Shown in pieces: positions 42,329 to 50,523 of a DNA stretch of 64,000 nucleotides. The stretch is from the NCBI RefSeq assembly GCF_002056795.1, contig NZ_CP020104.1, positions 5,155,501-5,219,500 of the forward strand, written 5' to 3'. Position 1 is the stretch's first letter. Each line of letters begins with the position of its first letter. Under the pieces are notes generated by a model, which worked only from the letters and a program-made list of their open reading frames with translations, was not told the origin of the DNA and did no database searches. The stretch is from Spirosoma aerolatum (GTDB taxonomy: Bacteria > Bacteroidota > Bacteroidia > Cytophagales > Spirosomataceae). The position numbers were made by a program, and so were the translations under genes.

Positions 42329-44995
42329 TCATTCCGACCGTAACGATTTGACCGGATTCATCAAAGCCGCTTTAATGCTTTGAAAACTGACGGTTAGCAG
42401 GGCAAGGGCCAGTACTGAAAGACCAACCGAAGCGAATAACCAGCCGTTTAGATCCATGCGGTACACGAATCGGTCGAGCCATTGCCGGGAGGCATACCAG
42501 CCGATGGGTGCAGCTATCAGAAACGCCAGCAACACCAGTTTCAGAAACGCGCCCGACAACATACGGTTGATTTCTAATGTTGTAGCTCCCAGCACTTTGC
42601 GGATACCGATTTCCTTGGTGCGCTGCTCAACCGTTAGCGAAACCATGCCGAACAGCCCAAGGCCTGCAATCAGGATAGCCAGCAGAGCGGCATAAGTAAT
42701 GAGTTGCTTCCAGTTGGCCTCATCGGCGTAATCGCTCAATCGGTCATCCTCCATAAAATGATAGGAGAATGGCTGAAAGGGAATGAGTTGCCTGAATGTC
42801 CGTTCGATGGTCTGCAAACCGGCCTGTGTTTGAGCAGGGTTCAGCCTGACGTAAAGTTGATTCATCTGCTCGGCCTTGCCAATCTGAAACAGCACCGGTT
42901 CGGGCTTATCGCGCATGGATCGGTATTGGTAATCCCGGACGACACCAACCACCGTCAGATCGTGCCGGATAGCAGCCTCATCCTGCCGCTGAACAACCTG
43001 ACCGATAGGCGACCGATCCGTCGAAAGGAAACGCTTGACAAAGGTTTCGTTTACCAGAATATTGGATGCACTATCGGCAGGGCTGTTGGCCCGAAGGCCC
43101 CGACCGTTCAGAATCGGTATGTTCACAAACTGGAGATACTGATCATCGACCCACTCATTACCCGACTTTACCGCCTTGTTATTGACGTAATAGGTGCCCG
43201 CCCGATGCCCCCCTGATTTTCGGGCAACGGCTTCGATACCGGGCTGATCACGAAGGGCCTGCTTCAGCAGTTCGCCCTGCCGTTCGCGGCCCCAGGGTAC
43301 GTAAATACGTACACGGTTGGCACGCTCATAGCCTACGTTGGCCGTCTGAATGTACCGGAACTGCCCATGCAGTACCGCCGTGCCAATCAGCAGTACAATG
43401 GCAACCACGAACTGTAAAACCAGCAACGATTTGTCGGTTCTATTGCTTTGTATCAGGCCAGATCGGCCGTAGAGTACCTGTGCCGGATTGAAACCAGAAA
43501 GCACCCGAGCCGGATAAAAACCGGCCAGCACAGTAACCAGCACGATAAGTACTACAAAAAGGCCAATTGTCTGGGGAGTCAGCAGGTAACGAACGTTTAA
43601 AGCCTTATTGGCAAGCGCCCCAAATTCGGGCAGAAGGCTATACACCAGAATCAGAGCCGGAACAAAGGCCAGGAGAGTCAGCAGAAAGGTCTCGCCAACA
43701 AACTGCCCGATCAACTGCTGACGGGTGCTGCCTGTCACTTTACGAATACCAATCTCTTTAGTCCGACGGAGCGACCGCGCCAGCGTCAGATTGACGAAAT
43801 TGATACCCGCCAGCAGTAAAATCAGCGCGGCAATCCCACTCAATACATACGAATATACCGACGATGACCCCCGCTCCAGACCATTACTGAGTTCATACCG
43901 GTCGTCGAGGTGCATGGCCGAAAAAGGCTGCAACTGATAAGCCATCCGAAACGAGCCATGCTCTTTACGAAGTTGCGCAAGTTGCTGACCAGCATATGTT
44001 TCGAAAACCGTGGCCATTTTCTGCTCTATCGCACCGAGGTCTGCCGTAGGCAAGTTAGGCTTCAGCAGTAGAAAGGTATTCAGAAATCCATCCGACCAGT
44101 CACTTTGCGCCCAGCCCTTCTGATCGGGTGAGAGTGATGCTACAAACGGCCTCAGTATATCGAACCGGATGCTCGAATTGGCCGGGGGTGTTTTCACAAC
44201 GCCAGTAATCCGATAGTTTTCGAAATTCCCTCCGGCATCAATGGCCAACACCTTGTTCAGTACATCGGTCGTACCGAAGTACGTACGGGCCATATCATCC
44301 GTAATGACCACACTTCCCGGATCGTTCAGCAGGCTTTTGGAATCACCGGCCAGCAGCTTAAAACTAAACAGGTTAAAAAAAGACGTATCGACGTACATGA
44401 CCTGGTGGTACACGGCATCCTGATTGTGGCGGACCAGCATTTCATACCCTTGTACCCGGCAAAACGCGGCTACCTCAGGCAAGCCAGCGGCAAAGGCTGG
44501 CCCCTGCGGCAGCCCCGTTGCTCCGTTGGCAATTTCGTTACCCTCAGGACTGGTTGCATTCAGGACGACCCGGTACAGTTGATCACCTCGGGCATGAAAA
44601 CGATCATACGACACTTCGTCCTGCACAAACAGCAGAATAAACAAAACAGCCGCCAGACCAATGCTCAGGCCAACGATATTGATGCTGCTGAGACCGGGGC
44701 TACGAAGCAGATTTCGCCAGGCAATTTTTAAATAGTTGCGTAACATGGTTGTATGTGCTGGTTTGGGGTATGTATTAGTTGTGTTTGCCGAGAGAAGGCA
44801 TGCCTTCTCTCTACGCATCAGGCTGGGCCGCAGCAGGCTCGCCACATCGCGTACGTATCGCCAACGCGCTTTCCGCAGGCCCACCTCCCGGACGCGCTGC
44901 TGAAACAGTTCATCCAGATCGCCTTCCAGCTCTTCAGCCCGGTGCACGGGCAAGAACAGGTGGAGGACGTAGGTAGCGAAACGGGGTGGGTCCAT
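42329..44995 (-). CDS. Orphan MacB/FtsX-type permease with prefix domain, divergent array copy 3
   Basis: An 888-residue permease. Its prefix is almost the same as in copies 1, 4 and 5 (DPPRFATYVLHLFLPVHR; EELEGDLDELFQQRVREVG), but the body is the most divergent of the array: TM1 is NIVGLSIGLAAVLFILLFVQ, the FtsX signature is NFVNLTLARSLRRTKEIGIRKVTGS and the second is VEQRTKEIGIRKVLGATTLEINRML. This suggests a chimera or gene conversion of the prefix. The linker contains the in-frame palindrome at 44790-44811, encoding REKACLLS. Confidence 0.92.
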   Translation of the reverse strand: MDPPRFATYVLHLFLPVHRAEELEGDLDELFQQRVREVGLRKARWRYVRDVASLLRPSLMRREKACLLSANTTNTYPKPAHTTMLRNYLKIAWRNLLRSPGLSSINIVGLSIGLAAVLFILLFVQDEVSYDRFHARGDQLYRVVLNATSPEGNEIANGATGLPQGPAFAAGLPEVAAFCRVQGYEMLVRHNQDAVYHQVMYVDTSFFNLFSFKLLAGDSKSLLNDPGSVVITDDMARTYFGTTDVLNKVLAIDAGGNFENYRITGVVKTPPANSSIRFDILRPFVASLSPDQKGWAQSDWSDGFLNTFLLLKPNLPTADLGAIEQKMATVFETYAGQQLAQLRKEHGSFRMAYQLQPFSAMHLDDRYELSNGLERGSSSVYSYVLSGIAALILLLAGINFVNLTLARSLRRTKEIGIRKVTGSTRQQLIGQFVGETFLLTLLAFVPALILVYSLLPEFGALANKALNVRYLLTPQTIGLFVVLIVLVTVLAGFYPARVLSGFNPAQVLYGRSGLIQSNRTDKSLLVLQFVVAIVLLIGTAVLHGQFRYIQTANVGYERANRVRIYVPWGRERQGELLKQALRDQPGIEAVARKSGGHRAGTYYVNNKAVKSGNEWVDDQYLQFVNIPILNGRGLRANSPADSASNILVNETFVKRFLSTDRSPIGQVVQRQDEAAIRHDLTVVGVVRDYQYRSMRDKPEPVLFQIGKAEQMNQLYVRLNPAQTQAGLQTIERTFRQLIPFQPFSYHFMEDDRLSDYADEANWKQLITYAALLAILIAGLGLFGMVSLTVEQRTKEIGIRKVLGATTLEINRMLSGAFLKLVLLAFLIAAPIGWYASRQWLDRFVYRMDLNGWLFASVGLSVLALALLTVSFQSIKAALMNPVKSLRSE
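44790..44811. repeat. In-frame palindrome inside permease copy 3
   Basis: GAGAGAAGGCA and its perfect inverse complement TGCCTTCTCTC form a 22-base palindrome within the linker codons, read on the minus strand as REKACLLS. Its GGCATGCC core is shared with 47536 and 52934. Confidence 0.9.
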
Positions 44996-45094
44996 AATGG
45001 ATAATGAAAAATGAATAAGTGATAACGAATAATGAGGGACGTCATTTATGGCAATCGGGCATTATGCATTCTTCATTGTCCATTTTTCATTCCG
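44996..45094. repeat. Spacer inverted repeat (ATGAAAAATG family) between copies 3 and 4
   Basis: Near-identical to 39535-39632, including the flanking ends of the neighbouring coding sequences (TTCATTCCGACCGCAGGGAG), so it marks a duplicated gene end plus spacer. Confidence 0.88.
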
Positions 45095-47768
45095 ACCGCA
45101 GGGAGCGAACCGGGTTCATTAAAGCCGCTTTTACACTTTGAAAACTGACTGTCAATAAGGCTAGCAACAATGCACTGATACCGGCGACAGCAAAAATCCA
45201 CCACGACAGTTCTATGTGATAGGCATATTTCTGAAGCCAGTTGCTGAGGAAATACACAGTCGTTGGGGTAGCAATACAAAAGGCGATCAGCACTAACCAA
45301 ACGAAATCTTTAGAAAGGAGTAGCCATACATTTGCAACCGACGCCCCCAGCACTTTCCGAACGCCGATTTCCTTGGTACGCTGTTCGGCGACAAACGAGG
45401 CCAGGCCAAAAAGGCCTAAACAACTAATCAAAATGGCAAGTATGGCAAAGAAACCTGCCAGTTTGCCAATGCGCTCTTCGGAAGCAAATTTTCGGGAGTA
45501 CTCGTCATCGACAAATTTGTAGTCGAAGGGAGCGTCAGGAACAATTTTTTTGAAGGCTGTTTCCAGCGTTGCCAACGCCTGGTGAGTCGTAACTGTCGGC
45601 TTTAGTTTGACAAAAATGTAGCCTTTATAGCCTTGCAGGAAAAAAATAGTTGGTTTTATAGGTTCAAACGGCGACAACATAACCATATCCTTGACCACTC
45701 CGATGATCTTAAACTTCTGGCTGCCGTCAAATTCGGTATCCCAGGTGATGGTTTCTCCAATGGGGTGCCTTTTTAATCCCATTTCTTTTACCGCAGCTTC
45801 GTTTACGATAAATCCGGCGGAATCGGAGGCAAGCTCTTTCGAAAAATCCCGGCCTTTTATAAACTGCCAGCCGATGGTTTTGCCATAATCATGGCTTACG
45901 CCCAAAGTGCCAAAATTGGTTTGGAAACCAGGATCTCTTCCTGGCCAGTCAAAGCCGCCATTCATAGCACTAATGTCTGTTACCCGACTTGACGATTCAG
46001 CCATGTCGGCGACTACACCTGTTTTTAGAAACTCTGCTTTTAAAATATCTGATTTCCCTTTCTCTTCGAGGTCGGGTACACTTTTCCGAAATACCAGCAA
46101 GTTTTCGCGGGAATAACCAACGGGACGATCCTTGGCATACTGGATTTGCCGGTAAACAACGATTGCCCCGATAATGAGAATAGTTGAAACGGAAAATTGG
46201 ATGACTACCAGAACCTTCCGAGGCATTGAAGCCAGACGACCTATCAAAACGACCCCTTTCAAGACACGGATAGGTTTGAAAGATGACAAATACAGCGCAG
46301 GGTAACTACCTGACAATAGGCCGGTTAAAACAACTATTACGATTGAAACCAGCCAGAAAAAAGGGGTACTCCACAAAATGGCAATTTGTTTGTCGGCCAC
46401 GTTATTAAACCACGGCAATGAAAGTAGAACCAGTACCAGAGAACTGATAAAGGCCAAGGCGACTGTCAATAACGACTCAGTAAAAAACTGGCTGATCAAT
46501 TGACTACGCATCGATCCGACGGCCTTTCGAATACCTACTTCCCGCGCCCGTTTCGCAGAGCGGGCTGTATTCAAATTCATAAAATTGATGCAAGCCAGCA
46601 ATAGCACAAAAACACCAATGATACCATAAATCCAGACATATCTTAACGCTTCACTGGTAGCGATGACGCCGTTTGTATAGGTTGAATACAAATGCCAATT
46701 GCGCATGGGTTGGAGAAATAGAGTCGGTTTACGTTCCGCATATTCTTTATCCACATGAGCCAGTTTCAGATCTTTAATTTTGGCAGAAATGGCGTCAAAA
46801 TTTGTCTGAGGGGCAATTTGCGTGTAGATATGCAGGAAATTATTGTTCCAGTCATCCTTGTGATCTCTGATGTAATCGTATGAAGACAGCATTAAATCCC
46901 AGGGAGCGATAAAGGCTACATCTTTGAATTCAGAGTTGTTAGGCAGATCCTCATATACGCCCGTCACTTTTACATTGATTTCATTATCCAGTCTCACTAG
47001 TTTATTCAGCGGGTCAACATCACCAAAGAGCATGTTGGCCAATGTCTCAGATAACAAAATGGAGTTCAGCTCTTTTAATCCATTTCTAGTTCCATAATTC
47101 ATTTGCAGCGAAAGCAATTCAGGAGCCTCCGCCTGCATATAGCGCCCCTTTTGACTGAAAACTTTATCACCAGCAGCGACAATGATGTTTTGTGTTTGTG
47201 TAGACATCACTACGCTCGTAAAATCATCTTTGAATTCGTTGCGTAGCATTGTCCCTAACGGAATCGGGTTATTCTCTCGGGTACTCGTTTCTCCGCGAAT
47301 GGTTTGATGTTGCATCACCCGCGCAATTCGCTCATAGTTTTGGTGATATTGATTAAACGATAGCTCATCGTATATCCACAAGCCAATGAGCATAGCAACG
47401 GCCATACCCATGGCCAGCCCACCAATGTTTATGAAAGAGTATACTCGATTTTTGGCCAGATTCCGAAAAGCGATTTTGAGGTTGTTCCGTAACATGGTTG
47501 TATGTGTTGGTTTGGGAAATGTAGTTGTTGTCGTAGAGACAAGGCATGCCTTGCCTCTAGGTGCCTGGTCCCGACGCAGCAGGCTTGGCCGCAGCAGGCT
47601 CGCCACATCGCGTACGTATCGCCAACGCGCTTTCCGCAGGCCCACCTCCCGAACGCGCTGCTGAAACAGTTCATCCAGATCGCCTTCCAGCTCTTCGGCC
47701 CGGTGCGGTGGACAGAACAGGTGTAGTAGGGAGGTGGCAAAGCGAGGTGGATTGTTAGCAGGGTGCAT
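45087..47768 (-). CDS. Orphan MacB/FtsX-type permease with prefix domain, array copy 4
   Basis: An 893-residue paralogue. The prefix (HPANNPPRFATSLLHLFCPP) is identical to copy 5. The longest linker of the array follows (RRDQAPRGKACLVSTTTTTF) because it contains the palindrome at 47536-47557. The body has NFMNLNTARSAKRAREVGIRKAVGS and AEQRTKEIGVRKVLGAS. The gene is somewhat more AT-rich than its neighbours. ATG at 47768 matches paralogue starts, although the frame is open to 47834 across the spacer hairpin. Confidence 0.92.
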   Translation of the reverse strand: MHPANNPPRFATSLLHLFCPPHRAEELEGDLDELFQQRVREVGLRKARWRYVRDVASLLRPSLLRRDQAPRGKACLVSTTTTTFPKPTHTTMLRNNLKIAFRNLAKNRVYSFINIGGLAMGMAVAMLIGLWIYDELSFNQYHQNYERIARVMQHQTIRGETSTRENNPIPLGTMLRNEFKDDFTSVVMSTQTQNIIVAAGDKVFSQKGRYMQAEAPELLSLQMNYGTRNGLKELNSILLSETLANMLFGDVDPLNKLVRLDNEINVKVTGVYEDLPNNSEFKDVAFIAPWDLMLSSYDYIRDHKDDWNNNFLHIYTQIAPQTNFDAISAKIKDLKLAHVDKEYAERKPTLFLQPMRNWHLYSTYTNGVIATSEALRYVWIYGIIGVFVLLLACINFMNLNTARSAKRAREVGIRKAVGSMRSQLISQFFTESLLTVALAFISSLVLVLLSLPWFNNVADKQIAILWSTPFFWLVSIVIVVLTGLLSGSYPALYLSSFKPIRVLKGVVLIGRLASMPRKVLVVIQFSVSTILIIGAIVVYRQIQYAKDRPVGYSRENLLVFRKSVPDLEEKGKSDILKAEFLKTGVVADMAESSSRVTDISAMNGGFDWPGRDPGFQTNFGTLGVSHDYGKTIGWQFIKGRDFSKELASDSAGFIVNEAAVKEMGLKRHPIGETITWDTEFDGSQKFKIIGVVKDMVMLSPFEPIKPTIFFLQGYKGYIFVKLKPTVTTHQALATLETAFKKIVPDAPFDYKFVDDEYSRKFASEERIGKLAGFFAILAILISCLGLFGLASFVAEQRTKEIGVRKVLGASVANVWLLLSKDFVWLVLIAFCIATPTTVYFLSNWLQKYAYHIELSWWIFAVAGISALLLALLTVSFQSVKAALMNPVRSLRSE
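47536..47557. repeat. In-frame palindrome inside permease copy 4
   Basis: GAGACAAGGCATGCCTTGCCTC is a palindrome with one mismatched pair, flanked by GTA and TAG. On the minus strand it encodes GKACLVS in the linker. The GTAGAGAC start ties it to the intergenic family at 29424 and 36784. Confidence 0.88.
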
Positions 47769-47842
47769 GGAGCGAGGAGTAAGGCAAGAAGCGAGGGGTG
47801 ATTCATAGAAAATACTCCATGCGCCTGGCCCCATGCCCTATG
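47769..47842. repeat. Spacer between copies 4 and 5, duplicated at 50450
   Basis: The 74-base spacer contains GCATGGAG...CTCCATGC pairing arms and is identical to 50450-50523. Identity extends into both flanking genes (47683-47862 against 50364-50543). Confidence 0.88.
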
Positions 47843-50449
47843 CTATTCAGAACGTAATGATTTCACCGGATTCATCAACGCGGCTTTAATGCTTTGGAAG
47901 CTGACGGTTAGCAACGTAACGACTAGCACACCGACACCTGACACGGCAAAAATCCACCACGACAATTCGGTTCGATACTGGTAACTCTGAAGCCAGTCCA
48001 ATAGTAGATAATATGCCAGCGGAGTCGCCAGGCAAAACGCGATAACGACCAGTATGACAAACTCCTTCGAGAGCAGTTGCCAGACGTTGAAGACCGATGC
48101 GCCGAGCACTTTACGGATACCAATTTCTTTGGTTCGCTGTTCGGCCATGAACGAGGCTAACCCAAACAAACCCAGACAACTGATCAAAATAGCCAGCATA
48201 GTAAAGCCACCGGCCAATCGGCCAATCCGTTGTTCGGCCCCAAATTTTCGGTCATATTGTTCATCGGCGAATTTGTAGTCGAAGGGCGAATCGGGGCTGT
48301 AGCGTTTAAACACCTGCTCTACTTTCGCCAGCGATTCATTAGTCGATAACTGCGGAGCCAGTCGGATATTAATGGTATTGACATTCCGGTAGTTGACGAC
48401 AAAAAAAGAAGGGGTGACTGGCCTGAACGGATCTTCTTTTATCATGTCTTTGATGACGCCAACGACCGTGTAATCACGGCCGCTCAGCCGAACTAGTTCA
48501 CCAACAGGACGCTTGAATCCCATTAGTTTTACAGCCGCTTCATTTAAGATTATCGAAGCACTATCTGTCGAAAATTCCCGCGAGAAATCCCTGCCTTCCT
48601 GTAGCTGCCAGCCAACCGTTTTGCCATAGTCGTGTGTTATATAATTCGACATCACAAGCGGCTTACCTTCAGGCTTTTTGCCTTTCCAGGAAATATCGGT
48701 GGTCCCTCCCGATTGAAATGTGACCGGTCCTGATGATTCCGACATATTGGCCACAGCTCCTGTATTGAGCAGATCCGTACGCAGGGTCATATAATGCCGG
48801 TATAGTTCGGGCGCGTTCATCCCGATTTCAATCAATCCATTACGACTATATCCCACTGGGCGATCCTTGGCGTGTTCGATCTGTCGGAATACGATGATGG
48901 TGCCAATAATGAGCGTTACCGAAACGGTGAATTGAAAACCCACCAGCACCCGACGCGGAACAGTAGCCGAACGGCTGGTTCGCATAATGCCCTTGAGCAC
49001 CTTGACGGGCTGAAAGGCCGACAGATACAACGCCGGATAGCTCCCCGCAATCAGTCCAGTCAGCAGGCTGAAACCCAGTCCGGCCAGCCAGAACATGGGA
49101 TCGGCCCACAAAATAGTCATCTTTTTTTCGGCCACCTGATTAAAGAAGGGAAGCGTAAGGTGTACGAACAAAAGGCTTAGCGTAAAGGCCAGCAACGCCA
49201 TCAGCAGCGATTCGCTGAAAAACTGACTGATCAATTGGCTTCGTAGCGATCCAACGGCTTTCCGAATACCCACTTCTTTAGCGCGTTTTTCGCTTCGGGC
49301 AGTGCTCAGGTTCATAAAATTGATGCAGGCCAGTAGCAGTACAATAACGCCAATGCTACCAAACAACCAGACAAAGGTGATAAGCCCACCCGTGTTGACG
49401 CCGTCTTTAAAATCGGAATACAGGTGCCATTTGCTCATCGGATGCAGGTAAAATTCCGGTTTATAGCCTGGCGGGTTATCCCGCTTCATCCGTATGTCTT
49501 TGATTTTAGCCGATACCTGGCTGAAGTCGGCACCGGGCTTGAGCTGGACGAAGATCTGATACGAATTGGAATCCCATTGATCCCGATCCCGTTTAGCGTT
49601 TTCACTATTAGCCGCAAAGAACTTCCAGGGAACCAGAAACATAACGTCGTCGAACGTACTGTTGGCCGGAAAATCTTCGTACACACCGGCTACTTTAACC
49701 GTCTGCTTGTTGTCCAGTTTGATTAGTTTGTTGAGTGGATTTTGTGTGCCGAAAAGCGCCTGCGCCAGCGACTTCGACAGCAGAATCGTATTGACATCGT
49801 TATCCCCAAACCGAGTACCCGCTATAACCGGCAACGATAGCATGTCGATAAACGAAGGCTCAACATAGTTGCCGGTTTTCAACAGTTTTCGTTCTCCGAC
49901 CGCTACAATAACATCGCGGGACACCGACAGACCAACCGACTCAAAATCGGGGTAGTTAGTCCGAAGTTCCTGCGCCAGTGGAATGGGCATCACATCGTAG
50001 GCCGTCTTCTCTACGTCGAACTTCACAAACTGCCAGAGCATAGCCAATCGGTTGTGATTTCGAAACTGCCGGTTGAACGAAAGTTCGTCGTACAGCCAAA
50101 GGCCAATCAGCATCGCCACAGCCATGCCCGACGCCAGTCCAAAAATGTTAATGAATGAATAGACCCGGTTCTTGGCCAGATTCCGAAATGCGATTTTGAG
50201 ATAGTTCCGTAGCATGGTTGTATTGCTTGATCTTGGATATTGCTCTTCCTGTTGTCTCATCAGCGACGGGCGTAGTAAACTCACCACATCGCGCACGTAT
50301 CGCCAGCGGGCTTTCCGTAAACCCACTTCCCGGACGCGCTGCTGAAACAGTTCATCCAGATCACCTTCCAGCTCTTCGGCCCGGTGCGGTGGACAGAACA
50401 GGTGTAGTAGGGAGGTGGCAAAGCGAGGTGGATTGTTAGCAGGGTGCAT
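47843..50449 (-). CDS. Orphan MacB/FtsX-type permease with prefix domain, array copy 5
   Basis: An 868-residue paralogue with the same N-terminal prefix as copy 4 up to the conserved basic helix, then RDVVSLLRPSLMRQQEEQYP without palindrome. TM1 is FGLASGMAVAMLIGLWLYDE; FtsX signatures are NFMNLSTARSEKRAKEVGIRKAVGS and AEQRTKEIGIRKVLGAS. The extracytoplasmic domain (about residues 120-335) is poorly conserved with copy 4 despite the identical prefix. ATG at 50449 is preferred over one at 50515 that lies only eight bases after the stop of copy 6 and would translate the hairpin spacer. Confidence 0.92.
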   Translation of the reverse strand: MHPANNPPRFATSLLHLFCPPHRAEELEGDLDELFQQRVREVGLRKARWRYVRDVVSLLRPSLMRQQEEQYPRSSNTTMLRNYLKIAFRNLAKNRVYSFINIFGLASGMAVAMLIGLWLYDELSFNRQFRNHNRLAMLWQFVKFDVEKTAYDVMPIPLAQELRTNYPDFESVGLSVSRDVIVAVGERKLLKTGNYVEPSFIDMLSLPVIAGTRFGDNDVNTILLSKSLAQALFGTQNPLNKLIKLDNKQTVKVAGVYEDFPANSTFDDVMFLVPWKFFAANSENAKRDRDQWDSNSYQIFVQLKPGADFSQVSAKIKDIRMKRDNPPGYKPEFYLHPMSKWHLYSDFKDGVNTGGLITFVWLFGSIGVIVLLLACINFMNLSTARSEKRAKEVGIRKAVGSLRSQLISQFFSESLLMALLAFTLSLLFVHLTLPFFNQVAEKKMTILWADPMFWLAGLGFSLLTGLIAGSYPALYLSAFQPVKVLKGIMRTSRSATVPRRVLVGFQFTVSVTLIIGTIIVFRQIEHAKDRPVGYSRNGLIEIGMNAPELYRHYMTLRTDLLNTGAVANMSESSGPVTFQSGGTTDISWKGKKPEGKPLVMSNYITHDYGKTVGWQLQEGRDFSREFSTDSASIILNEAAVKLMGFKRPVGELVRLSGRDYTVVGVIKDMIKEDPFRPVTPSFFVVNYRNVNTINIRLAPQLSTNESLAKVEQVFKRYSPDSPFDYKFADEQYDRKFGAEQRIGRLAGGFTMLAILISCLGLFGLASFMAEQRTKEIGIRKVLGASVFNVWQLLSKEFVILVVIAFCLATPLAYYLLLDWLQSYQYRTELSWWIFAVSGVGVLVVTLLTVSFQSIKAALMNPVKSLRSE

Positions 50450-50523
50450 GGAGCGAGGAGTAAGGCAAGAAGCGAGGGGTGATTCATAGAAAATACTCCA
50501 TGCGCCTGGCCCCATGCCCTATG
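50450..50523. repeat. Spacer between copies 5 and 6, identical to 47769-47842
   Basis: Same 74 bases as the spacer between copies 4 and 5. On the minus strand it can be read without stop in frame with copy 5 (GPGAWSIFYESPLASCLTPR). Confidence 0.88.
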
